Positions 40,364 to 47,807 of a stretch of 64,000 nt of DNA are shown in pieces; positions within the stretch are counted from its first letter, which is position 1, and the number at the start of each line of letters is the position of its first letter. The position numbers and the translations under genes are program-made. Source of the DNA: Gammaproteobacteria bacterium (lineage in GTDB: Bacteria > Pseudomonadota > Gammaproteobacteria > SZUA-229); assembly GCA_029882355.1 (NCBI GenBank), contig JAOUKV010000001.1:144736-208735 (forward strand), in the 5' to 3' direction. The notes beneath the pieces are model-generated. The model saw only the letters and a program-made list of their open reading frames with translations. It ran no database searches and had not been told where the DNA came from.

Positions 40364-40376
40364 AATGAACTTCATT
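40364..40376. promoter_or_regulatory. Perfect palindrome between copA and hvfA
   Basis: AATGAA-C-TTCATT, a perfect 13-base palindrome, lies 10 bases upstream of the putative hvfA -35 box, in the shared copA/hvfA intergenic region. It is a candidate operator for a metal-responsive regulator; no regulator is encoded nearby. Confidence 0.35.
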
Positions 40377-40385
40377 TGTTAATGC

Positions 40386-40413
40386 TTGTCATTACTATCG
40401 TTATCAATATAAA
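40386..40413 (+). promoter_or_regulatory. Putative sigma-70 promoter of the hvf operon with a Fur-like overlap
   Basis: TTGTCA (40386-40391) and TATAAA (40408-40413) with a 16-base spacer form a good promoter about 50 bases before hvfA. The stretch 40387-40405 agrees at 13 of 19 positions with the Fur consensus, which is suggestive only. Confidence 0.5.
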
Positions 40414-40466
40414 ATCAGGCAGGCGACTTACTATGTCCCCGCTATATAACCAGGAGAACAACAATA

Positions 40467-40802
40467 ATGTCCAATTTAAAGAAATCTGTATCCATCGCCA
40501 TGGGCGCAACTTTTGCAGCAACCATGGCTGCTACACCACTGGCTAATGCGGCTGAAAACCCATTTGGTATGCAAAACCTGGAAAGCGGCTACATGCAGGT
40601 TGCTGAAGCTAAATGCGGTGGCAATATGGATTCAAACAAAGATGCCGAAGGCAAATGTGGCGAAGGTAAAAAAGCAGTCACTGAAGGAAAATGCGGTGAA
40701 GGCAAAAAAGATGCCGAAGGTAAATGCGGCGAAGGTAAAAAAGAAGCAGCTAAAACAGAAGAAGGTAAATGTGGCGAAGCTAAATGTGGCGCTAATAACT
40801 AA
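40467..40802 (+). CDS. hvfA: HvfA/bufferin-type copper-binding RiPP precursor
   Basis: 111 residues: a Sec signal peptide (about 1-29, ending LANAAE), a short linker, then six cysteines at 50, 64, 76, 87, 102 and 107. Four are in EGKCG motifs and two (50 and 107) in AKCG variants, spaced by EGKK-type segments. In known HvfA/BufA peptides such cysteines are converted to copper-binding heterocycles by HvfB (DUF692) with HvfC, and both partners are encoded downstream. It has the ribosome binding site AGGAG. The mature peptide is expected in the periplasm, binding copper. It is one of the longer motif arrays of the type, and every unmodified Cys is preceded by Lys. Confidence 0.93.
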   Translation: MSNLKKSVSIAMGATFAATMAATPLANAAENPFGMQNLESGYMQVAEAKCGGNMDSNKDAEGKCGEGKKAVTEGKCGEGKKDAEGKCGEGKKEAAKTEEGKCGEAKCGANN

Positions 40803-40823
40803 ACCACCTGTATTTAGCTAGAC

Positions 40824-40858
40824 AAAAAACCCCGGGGGCTTGCCCCACGGGGTTTTTT
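40824..40858 (+). terminator. Strong terminator hairpin between precursor and maturation genes
   Basis: A GC-rich stem (CCCCG-GGGG / CCCC-CGGGG with one bulge, loop CTTG) is flanked by six A and seven T. It lies 22 bases after the hvfA stop and 28 bases before the DoxX-like gene. As an attenuator it would allow more precursor than enzyme transcript. Confidence 0.88.
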
Positions 40859-40886
40859 TAGCTCTTAACAAAAGTAGAGACTTATT

Positions 40887-41489
40887 ATGGAAAAAATTCT
40901 ATCTTTAGCCTGCAAAGCACAATCACGACTCAATCAAACTCGTAGGCTCGATTTTCTGGCACCGCTGGCACTGCGTTTATATCTGGTTCCCATCTTCTGG
41001 ATGGCGGGCACCAAAAAACTGGGTGATATGGAAAGTACCATCGGCTGGTTTGGTAATCCAGACTGGGGCCTGGGTTTACCCTTCCCTGAATTATTAGCCT
41101 GGCTGGCAACGCTCACTGAAGTGGTTGGCGCGGCTGCACTACTGATTGGTCTTGGTGTTCGCTGGATATCCCTGCCATTGATGTTTACCATGATCATTGC
41201 CGCAATCACGGTACACCTAAAAAACGGCTGGCTGGCGATTGCCGAAGGCTCAGGATTTTTTGCCAGCGAGCGCACCGTGGGTGCAATAGAACGTCTGGAC
41301 AGAGCCAAAGATATTCTGCGGGAACACGGCAACTACAGCTGGCTGACCGAAAATGGTAGCTTTGTTATATTGAACAACGGCATTGAATTTGCGGCCACAT
41401 ACTTTATTATGTTGTTTGTTCTTTTCTTCTACGGGCCGGGTAAAGCCAGTCTGGATTACTTCATCGAGAAACGTTACGGACGTTGCTAA
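40887..41489 (+). CDS. hvfX: DoxX-like membrane protein of the Hvf/bufferin operon
   Basis: 200 residues of the DoxX family with four predicted membrane segments (about 26-45, 70-92, 95-115, 165-185). Markers are LRLYLVPIFWMAGTKKL and LLAWLATLTEVVGAAALLIG. A 45-residue soluble insert lies between helices 3 and 4. DoxX-like genes recur in hvf/buf operons; the role may be redox or membrane support of precursor maturation. The stop overlaps hvfB as TAATG. Confidence 0.9.
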   Translation: MEKILSLACKAQSRLNQTRRLDFLAPLALRLYLVPIFWMAGTKKLGDMESTIGWFGNPDWGLGLPFPELLAWLATLTEVVGAAALLIGLGVRWISLPLMFTMIIAAITVHLKNGWLAIAEGSGFFASERTVGAIERLDRAKDILREHGNYSWLTENGSFVILNNGIEFAATYFIMLFVLFFYGPGKASLDYFIEKRYGRC

Positions 41490-42361
41490 TGAGCACAGCT
41501 AAAAATAATCATCCCGTTCAAGGTGCCGGTCTCGGCCTGCGTCGTGAAGTAATTGATGCCATGGCCAGCATCAGCAATGATCAGGTCGATTTCATGGAAG
41601 TTGCCCCGGAGAACTGGATTGGCGTCGGTGGTGCTTATGCCAAAAAATTTCGCGCCTTCACCGAGCGTTTCGATTTTGTTCTGCACGGTTTGTCATTATC
41701 GATAGGCGGGCCTTCTGCTCTGGATGAAGATCTGATCAAATCTATTGGCCAGCTGATGCAGCAACACGGCATCAAGTTTTATTCTGAACATTTAACTTAT
41801 TGCTCAGATGATGGCCATCTCTACGATTTATTACCCATTCCTTTTACCGAGGAAGCCGTGCACTACACCGCTAAACGCATCAAACGTGTGCAGGATATTC
41901 TTGGTCAGCAAATCGCCATGGAAAATGCCTCCTATTACACACCTGCTCCCGGTGGTGAAATGCAGGAAATTGATTTCATCAAAGCCGTACTGGAAGAAGC
42001 GGACTGCTCTTTGTTGCTCGATGTAAATAATATTTACGTCAATTCAATCAACCACGGTTACGACCCGGTTGAGTTCATGCAGGCCCTGCCCGCCGAGCGA
42101 ATCGCCTACGGTCATATAGCCGGGCATTACAATGAAGCCGATGATTTGATTGTGGATACACACGGTGCAGATATTATTGAAAACGTCTGGCAGTTGCTCG
42201 ATAAAACTTTTGAGCATTTTGGTGCTTTCCCCATGTTGCTGGAACGCGATTTTAATATTCCACCAATTCCTGAATTGCTCAGCGAAGTTGAATGTATAAA
42301 AGCATCACAACAAAAATATTCGGCCAAATCAGTGCATACAAATGGACAGGCTCATGGTTAA
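41489..42361 (+). CDS. hvfB: HvfB/BufB-type multinuclear non-heme iron oxidase (DUF692)
   Basis: 290 residues with a TIM-barrel-type pattern and DUF692 signatures: GLGLRREV, DFMEVAPENWIG, HGLSLSIGG, SEHLTY, AMENASYY, LLLDVNNIYVN, GHIAGH and LLERDFNIP. Their His/Asp/Glu residues bind two or three irons. Homologues oxidise cysteines of the precursor to oxazolone/thioamide or thiooxazole groups. The start is ATG at 41489, coupled to the previous stop. It overlaps hvfC by about 8 bases. Confidence 0.95.
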   Translation: MSTAKNNHPVQGAGLGLRREVIDAMASISNDQVDFMEVAPENWIGVGGAYAKKFRAFTERFDFVLHGLSLSIGGPSALDEDLIKSIGQLMQQHGIKFYSEHLTYCSDDGHLYDLLPIPFTEEAVHYTAKRIKRVQDILGQQIAMENASYYTPAPGGEMQEIDFIKAVLEEADCSLLLDVNNIYVNSINHGYDPVEFMQALPAERIAYGHIAGHYNEADDLIVDTHGADIIENVWQLLDKTFEHFGAFPMLLERDFNIPPIPELLSEVECIKASQQKYSAKSVHTNGQAHG

Positions 42362-43118
42362 ACAAAGCCTCAAAGAGATACAGTTTGCTTTTGCCGCGCA
42401 CCTGCGTGACCCGGAAAACAAACCGGCACCCGAAGGTATCGAAGATCGACGCATGGGTATTTATCGAGACCTGATTTACAATAATATCGAAGGTTTTTTA
42501 TCTAAAGGCTTTCCCGTTATTCGCAGCATTTACACCGATGAAAACTGGCATCGCATGGTGCGTGACTTTTTTTCTCAGCACAAAAGCCAAAGTCCCTACT
42601 TTCTAGAAATTTCTCAGGAGTTCCTTGCTTACTTACAAAACGAACGTGAAGCACAGCCCGAAGATCCCGCCGGTCTATTAGAGCTGGCCCACTACGAATG
42701 GGTCGAACTGGCGCTGAATGTTTCTGAGGAAAATAATGATCTCGAAGGTATTGATGCCAATGGTGACCTGTTAACAGGACATCCTGTTTTTTCACCACTG
42801 GCATGGTCACTGGCCTACTCATTTCCTGTGCATAAAATGGCAGCTGATTATTTACCCGAACAGACACCTGAGCAGCCCAGCTACCTGGTGGTCTATCGCA
42901 ATCGTAATGATGAAGTAAAATTTATGGAAATAAATCCAGTCACTGCACGTCTATTTGATTTATTGGATAACGATAGATGTATGACGGGGAGACAGGCATT
43001 GGAACAAATAGTATTGGAAATGAACCACCCCAATCCTGAAGTAGTCATTAATGGTGGTTTATCAACGCTACAGGAACTACAAAGCAATGGTGTTATTCTG
43101 GGTACGAGTCATCAATAA
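42354..43118 (+). CDS. hvfC: HvfC/BufC-type partner protein (DUF2063)
   Basis: 254 residues from the ATG at 42354, which has AGG upstream; an ATG at 42342 adds four residues. The N-terminal helical DUF2063 domain (IQFAFAAHLRDPEN, RRMGIYRDLIYNNIEGFLSKGFPV, SPYFLEISQEFLAYL) is followed by a winged-helix-like C-terminal half. It probably acts as the precursor-recognition partner of HvfB. Confidence 0.93.
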   Translation: MVKQSLKEIQFAFAAHLRDPENKPAPEGIEDRRMGIYRDLIYNNIEGFLSKGFPVIRSIYTDENWHRMVRDFFSQHKSQSPYFLEISQEFLAYLQNEREAQPEDPAGLLELAHYEWVELALNVSEENNDLEGIDANGDLLTGHPVFSPLAWSLAYSFPVHKMAADYLPEQTPEQPSYLVVYRNRNDEVKFMEINPVTARLFDLLDNDRCMTGRQALEQIVLEMNHPNPEVVINGGLSTLQELQSNGVILGTSHQ

Positions 43119-43119
43119 G

Positions 43120-43686
43120 ATGAAGCTGATTAAACTTATAATTGTTACAGGTCTTTTTCTGGGCGCTTATTCAGCCCAGGCTGCCAATACCAGGGTTCAC
43201 AAAAATGAACAAACAAGTTTGCTGACATACACCTCTGAAGGTAATGGTTTTAGCGTCGAGCTTATTCAGCTACTGCCTGATTTTGTGCACGCGGTTTATG
43301 CTAAACACAATTTTCCGAAATCAGAGATAGACCGTATTAACACCTACTGTGTTTTTGGTAGCATTATCAAAAATACCTCGCAACAACAACTCAGCTATAA
43401 AGTAAGTAACTGGTCATATATTGATAACAATGGTAATCGACAGTCAGTTAAAACTAAAACCCAGTGGCTACAGGAATGGCGTAAAGCTGGCATCAAGTTC
43501 TCCTGGACCTTGTTACCTGATCAGGGCGACTTTGCAGTCGGTGACTGGCAGCAGGGGTTCACCACCATCAAGATGCCCAGAGATTCCAAATTTAATTTAA
43601 CCTACACATGGACACTGGATGGTGTCGCCCACAGTGCCACACTCGAAAACTTACAATGCGCACCACTAGATATTGAACAACCATGA
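43120..43686 (+). CDS. Secreted protein of unknown function in the hvf operon
   Basis: 188 residues from the ATG at 43120, one base after the hvfC stop. A signal peptide (to about 22, AQAAN) is followed by a beta-rich mature domain with repeated Trp (SNWSYI, KTQWLQEW, FSWTLL, YTWTLD) and two cysteines (TYCVFG and LQCAPL) that could form a disulfide. No family recognised. The tight coupling to hvfC and tlpA suggests a periplasmic role in peptide maturation or copper handling. Confidence 0.75.
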   Translation: MKLIKLIIVTGLFLGAYSAQAANTRVHKNEQTSLLTYTSEGNGFSVELIQLLPDFVHAVYAKHNFPKSEIDRINTYCVFGSIIKNTSQQQLSYKVSNWSYIDNNGNRQSVKTKTQWLQEWRKAGIKFSWTLLPDQGDFAVGDWQQGFTTIKMPRDSKFNLTYTWTLDGVAHSATLENLQCAPLDIEQP

Positions 43687-44228
43687 TGACGACACCTATG
43701 TACAGAATTATTATTTTGATGTTTTGCATTTCATTTTCTATGGCCAGCCATGCTGCATGGGAACAACCCGAACTGGGTTACAACCTGTCTCCGTTAGCAA
43801 AACCCGTTGACGCCCCCATCTTCAAACTCGAAGACATGGATGAGTACGAATACGACTTTTCAGAATATCGCGGCAAGGTAGTACTGCTAAACTTCTGGGC
43901 GACCTGGTGCCCACCCTGCAAACGTGAAATGCCTTCGATGGAACGTCTCTATCAAAAACTTAAGGGCAAGGACTTTACCGTCCTCGGCGTCAACCAGATG
44001 GAAGACGGTGACCGCATTTTTGCATTCAGCGGCTCACTGGATACACAACCTACTTTCAACATTCTGCTGGATACGGATAGTCAGGTTTCACAAAGTTATG
44101 CTGTTAGAGGTTTACCGACAACCTATCTAATCGATAAAAAAGGCAAGATCCGTTATCGTGCGGTTGGTGGACGTGAGTTTGATCATCCAGAAGTGGAAAA
44201 AATTATTGAAGCTTTGATGAACGAATAA
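43683..44228 (+). CDS. TlpA-like thioredoxin-fold protein
   Basis: 181 residues: a signal peptide or anchor (to about 25), then a thioredoxin-fold domain with FWATWCPPC (Cys76/Cys79) and the cis-proline in RGLPTTYLID. It overlaps the preceding gene as ATGATG. TlpA-type proteins keep periplasmic cysteines reduced or help copper-cofactor delivery, which fits the operon. Last coupled gene of this unit. Confidence 0.93.
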   Translation: MMTTPMYRIIILMFCISFSMASHAAWEQPELGYNLSPLAKPVDAPIFKLEDMDEYEYDFSEYRGKVVLLNFWATWCPPCKREMPSMERLYQKLKGKDFTVLGVNQMEDGDRIFAFSGSLDTQPTFNILLDTDSQVSQSYAVRGLPTTYLIDKKGKIRYRAVGGREFDHPEVEKIIEALMNE

Positions 44229-44296
44229 ATATTAGCGTCGAAAACCACCGGCGCCGCCACCTGACCATTTTTATTATGTGCAAAAAAACAAAATAA

Positions 44297-44692
44297 ATGT
44301 TGATCCGGCATAGTTATTTTTTACTTGGCTGGCTGTTTTTTGCCCTGGGTGTACTGGGCGTGGTACTGCCTGTTATGCCAACTACGCCCTTTATGCTGTT
44401 GGCACTCTGGGCCTTCTCCCGAAGCTCCCAGCATTTTCATGACTGGCTATACAACCATGCCTTTTTCGGCCCACCGCTACAGCAATGGCAGCAATACCGG
44501 GTAGTGCCACTCGGCATAAAACTGCTGGCCATCAGTTTTATGATGATGAGCTTGGTGTACCTACTGTTTTTTTCCCCGCTGCCTGACTGGGTAAATATAG
44601 TCTCTGGTCTAATCATGTCAGCGACGGCTATTTATCTTCTCAGCAAACCCTCACGTCCACCGGACATCCGTGATAATAATGAAGCGCCATAA
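44297..44692 (+). CDS. YbaN-like DUF454 membrane protein
   Basis: 131 residues with three transmembrane helices and the signature GVVLPVMPTTPFMLLALWAFSRSS, then HDWLYNHAFFGPPL. E. coli YbaN is the model; function unknown. It is 68 bases after tlpA and may be separately transcribed. Confidence 0.9.
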   Translation: MLIRHSYFLLGWLFFALGVLGVVLPVMPTTPFMLLALWAFSRSSQHFHDWLYNHAFFGPPLQQWQQYRVVPLGIKLLAISFMMMSLVYLLFFSPLPDWVNIVSGLIMSATAIYLLSKPSRPPDIRDNNEAP

Positions 44693-44698
44693 CCATAC

Positions 44699-44728
44699 CT
44701 CATTCCCACACGGGAGCGTGGGAATGAG
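44699..44728. repeat. REP-like palindrome
   Basis: CTCATTCCCAC and GTGGGAATGAG form an eleven-base-pair stem around an eight-base loop just after the ybaN-like gene. Such palindromes with this sequence are typical of extragenic repeats; it could also act as a transcript-stabilising hairpin. Confidence 0.6.
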
Positions 44729-44762
44729 AAAATAAAAACCGGATCCCTGCTAAAAAACTTAC

Positions 44763-44775
44763 CGGGATGACGGGC
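44763..44775 (+). repeat. Dispersed repeat core, copy 2
   Basis: The same CGGGATGACGGGC as at 37866-37878, about 35 bases after the palindrome at 44699-44728. An ATCCC just upstream could pair with its GGGAT. Confidence 0.45.
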
Positions 44776-44780
44776 AGGAA

Positions 44781-45221
44781 TCAATCAAAAATTTTGTTCC
44801 ACCAGTGCCTTCGATTATTCGGCGGCTTCAAAGCAGTCTCTAATTCAACCGGCGGTATCTTGGACAATATCCAGCCAGGTAATGGCGGGTTTTCACTAAA
44901 GCCACATGACACACCCAGATTATTCGGGTCGAATATTTTTATATAGGATGGTGTTTCTTTATTATCGGTATACACAATACCGCAGTAATCTTCATCGTGT
45001 TCTTTACGTAATAAAACATCAATTTCATCGATAAATTTTAATAGATGCGTTTCACTGGCGGGTGTTTCTGGTGGCGCTTCACCGACTGCATAAATAAACC
45101 AGTCATTAGCTGCCTGTTGTTTGAGAATGCCCCAAAATTCATCCAGATGGTGCCAACGCAATAATGAAGTACTGTTGCCGCGATAGGCGTTAACATAATT
45201 TTGCTCTACTGATGTATCCAC
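44781..45221 (-). CDS. Conserved protein of unknown function
   Basis: 146 residues, cytosolic, with segments that look conserved: RWHHLDEFWGIL, DWFIYAVGE, EHDEDYCGIVY and FDPNNLGVSCG. The start is ATG at 45221. It ends 18 bases... upstream of nothing recognisable but follows the TetR gene in the same direction by 17 bases, so they may be cotranscribed. Function unknown. Confidence 0.75.
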   Translation of the reverse strand: MDTSVEQNYVNAYRGNSTSLLRWHHLDEFWGILKQQAANDWFIYAVGEAPPETPASETHLLKFIDEIDVLLRKEHDEDYCGIVYTDNKETPSYIKIFDPNNLGVSCGFSENPPLPGWILSKIPPVELETALKPPNNRRHWWNKIFD

Positions 45222-45238
45222 AACTAAACCCTACTTAT

Positions 45239-45811
45239 CTAACTTAATGTTTGGCTATTAATCCAGGCCTGTAGTTCCGCCAGACTTCGATGTATAAATT
45301 TTCGATCGCCAAAAGCACTGGCCATAACGGTCACACCCTGCATACGTGCCATCATGTCCATGGCTTTATCGTCAGCATCGGCACAATTCAATGCCGTGAA
45401 CTGTTCAGTTAACCAATTGCGCATCAATGTAAATACGGCACGAGAGACCTCCTTAAGATCGGCCTCATCCTTGGCCAGCTCCGAACATAACGTACCAATG
45501 GGGCAGCCGTTGAGCACAATATTATCTTCGAAATTTGACAGCATATTACTGAAACATAAAAGCCGCTTTCGAGGATCACTTGATTCCTGCTCACAGGCTT
45601 GCAGCATTTCACCGTAGTCCTGCACCCGAGATTCAACTACCGCATTTAAGATATCGTCCTTGGTTTTGAAGTAGTAATAAAAATTACCACGCGGTATACC
45701 GGTGGCGTCTGAAATATCTCTAAATGAAGTTTGATGGTAACCGCGCCTATAAAACAGCTGATCAGCTGCATTTACTATGAGTTGACGATTACTCTCTCCT
45801 TTACTACCCAT
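45239..45811 (-). CDS. TetR/AcrR-family transcriptional regulator
   Basis: 190 residues. The N-terminal helix-turn-helix is clear (NRQLIVNAADQLFYRRGYHQTSFRDISDATG then RGNFYYYFKTKDDIL). The C-terminal ligand domain has several cysteines. It is divergent from an ABC exporter across a 212-base spacer and is a likely regulator of it. No operator palindrome is obvious in the spacer. Confidence 0.93.
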   Translation of the reverse strand: MGSKGESNRQLIVNAADQLFYRRGYHQTSFRDISDATGIPRGNFYYYFKTKDDILNAVVESRVQDYGEMLQACEQESSDPRKRLLCFSNMLSNFEDNIVLNGCPIGTLCSELAKDEADLKEVSRAVFTLMRNWLTEQFTALNCADADDKAMDMMARMQGVTVMASAFGDRKFIHRSLAELQAWINSQTLS

Positions 45812-46023
45812 GTTTACTTTAACCTTTGCATAAATGTTGAAGACTGAAAATACAGATTAAATACTGCCAATATCACTATGCTTAAAGATTAGACGCTTGT
45901 ATGACTAATGTAAACTGAAATACTATGGCTATGCACAAGTAAATGCCTTTAAAATAACCCTGGCTTGAATTGAGCTGTCAAAATTTCGCTGTTTAACCCT
46001 ATAAATCACCTGTCTAGCCAATA

Positions 46024-46971
46024 ATGCCAACAAACGCACTAAGCATAAAAAACCTGAAAAAGACCTATCGTAATGGCACTGTAGCCTTGCGTGGCGTCGA
46101 TCTTACTGTCGAGGAAGGTGACTTCTTCGCCCTGCTCGGCCCTAATGGTGCCGGTAAATCGACTACCATCAGCATTATTAGTTCACTAACCAACAAAAGT
46201 TCAGGCAGTGTTCAAGTATTCGGTCATGATATTGAGACTGATTCAACCACAGCTCGCAGCATGATTGGCCTGGTTCCTCAGGAATTCAATTTCAATGTCT
46301 TTGAACCGGTGGTTGAAATCCTGATTAATCAGGCGGGGTACTATGGTATCTGCCGTCGGGTGGCAACTCAACGCGCCGAAAAATACCTGCGCAAGCTGGG
46401 ACTGTGGGATAAACGCTTTGATATGGCGAGAGAACTTTCAGGTGGTATGAAACGCCGCTTGATGATTGCCCGTGCGCTGGTTCACGAACCCAAACTGCTA
46501 ATTCTTGATGAACCCACAGCTGGCGTTGATATCGAAATCCGTCATTCCATGTGGGAGTTCTTGCGTGAGATTAATGCCAGCGGCACGACCATTATTCTGA
46601 CCACACATTATCTGGAAGAAGCTGAGAGTCTGTGCAATAACATCGCCATCATCGATAAAGGCATCACCATTGAACACACCAGTATGCGTAAATTGCTGGA
46701 TCGTCTACACATCGAAACTTTTGTGCTTTATCTTGAAAATAGCATTGATGAGTTGCCTGTGTGTGCTGATTACTCACTAAGATTGATCGACAATAATACT
46801 ATTGAAGCCGATGTTGCACACTCACAAAGTCTGAATGAAATTTTTAAAATATTCACCGACTGCAACATCAATGTAGTCAGTATGCGCAATAAAACCAATC
46901 GACTGGAGCAGTTGTTTGTCTCGATGGTGCGCGATGGTAATGCCAATAATTATAGCCGGGACGAAGCATGA
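46024..46971 (+). CDS. ABC-2-type exporter, ATP-binding subunit (YadG-like)
   Basis: 315 residues with Walker A GPNGAGKST, the signature LSGGMKRR, Walker B LLILDEPTAGVD and the H-loop LTTHYLEEAE. A C-terminal extension of about 90 residues is typical of the DrrA/YadG type. It overlaps the permease gene by four bases. Confidence 0.94.
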   Translation: MPTNALSIKNLKKTYRNGTVALRGVDLTVEEGDFFALLGPNGAGKSTTISIISSLTNKSSGSVQVFGHDIETDSTTARSMIGLVPQEFNFNVFEPVVEILINQAGYYGICRRVATQRAEKYLRKLGLWDKRFDMARELSGGMKRRLMIARALVHEPKLLILDEPTAGVDIEIRHSMWEFLREINASGTTIILTTHYLEEAESLCNNIAIIDKGITIEHTSMRKLLDRLHIETFVLYLENSIDELPVCADYSLRLIDNNTIEADVAHSQSLNEIFKIFTDCNINVVSMRNKTNRLEQLFVSMVRDGNANNYSRDEA

Positions 46972-47741
46972 ATTTCTCAGAACAATTAATCGCCTTCAAC
47001 ACCATTATGGTGAGAGAATTCCTGCGTTTTATCCGCATATGGGTTCAGACCATCATCCCACCCGTGATCACGATGGCGCTGTACTTTATCATCTTCGGTA
47101 AACTGATCGGCTCACAGATTGGCGATATCGACGGTTATCGTTACATGGACTACATCGTGCCCGGCCTGATTCTAATGGCGGTGATTACTAATTCCTACGC
47201 CAATGTGGTGTCATCATTTTTCAGCGCTAAATTTCAAAAGAACATCGAAGAAATGATTATCTCGCCACTGCCCAACTACATCATACTGGCGGGATATATC
47301 TCTGGGGGTGTTGCCCGTGGTGTTACTGTCGGCATCACAGTAACTGGCGTTTCCATGTTCTTCTCTGATTTTCAAATCCATAGCCTGAGCATTACACTGG
47401 CGGTATTCATATTGACTTCCATTCTTTTTTCAATTGCCGGTTTAATCAACGCAGCCTATGCACGAAGCTTTGATGACATCACCATTATCCCCACCTTCGT
47501 ATTAACACCGCTAACCTATCTGGGTGGAATTTTCTACTCGATTAAAATGCTGCCTGAGTTCTGGCAAAATATTTCGTTGGGCAATCCTATTCTGTATATG
47601 ATCAACGCCTTCCGCTATGGCCTGCTTGGGGTATCGGATATCGATGTCACCTCTGCCCTGGTCATCATCGTCGTATTCATCATTATACTTTTTGCTTTTG
47701 CGCTCAACCTGCTCAACAAAGGTGTTGGCATCAAGCCATAA
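46968..47741 (+). CDS. ABC-2-type exporter, permease subunit (YadH-like)
   Basis: 257 residues with six transmembrane helices and ABC-2 features (PPVITMALYFIIFGKLIG, FVLTPLTYLGGIFYSI). It pairs with the preceding ATPase. The substrate is unknown, but drug-, lipid- or polysaccharide-type exporters share this layout. Confidence 0.94.
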   Translation: MNFSEQLIAFNTIMVREFLRFIRIWVQTIIPPVITMALYFIIFGKLIGSQIGDIDGYRYMDYIVPGLILMAVITNSYANVVSSFFSAKFQKNIEEMIISPLPNYIILAGYISGGVARGVTVGITVTGVSMFFSDFQIHSLSITLAVFILTSILFSIAGLINAAYARSFDDITIIPTFVLTPLTYLGGIFYSIKMLPEFWQNISLGNPILYMINAFRYGLLGVSDIDVTSALVIIVVFIIILFAFALNLLNKGVGIKP

Positions 47742-47757
47742 GAAATATTACAGATAT

Positions 47758-47785
47758 AAAAAAGGCCGCTTAGCGCGGCCATTTT
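47758..47785 (-). terminator. Terminator between the exporter and the DUF6580 gene
   Basis: A stem GGCCGC / GCGGCC with a five-base loop. Six A on its left give a T-run on the minus strand, so it best terminates the cobalamin block from the right, and may also act on the plus strand. Confidence 0.8.
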
Positions 47786-47807
47786 CATGTCTGGACAAAA
47801 TCAGATC

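Noticed and set aside
40600..40800. Regularly spaced near-repeats that could suggest a CRISPR array
   Set aside because: The units are in frame, of uneven length and encode the EGKCG motifs of hvfA.
44232..44267. A minus-strand remnant encoding WSGGGAGGFRR, like the Gly-rich end of a TPM-domain protein
   Set aside because: Only about twelve codons follow a stop codon; too short to support a pseudogene.
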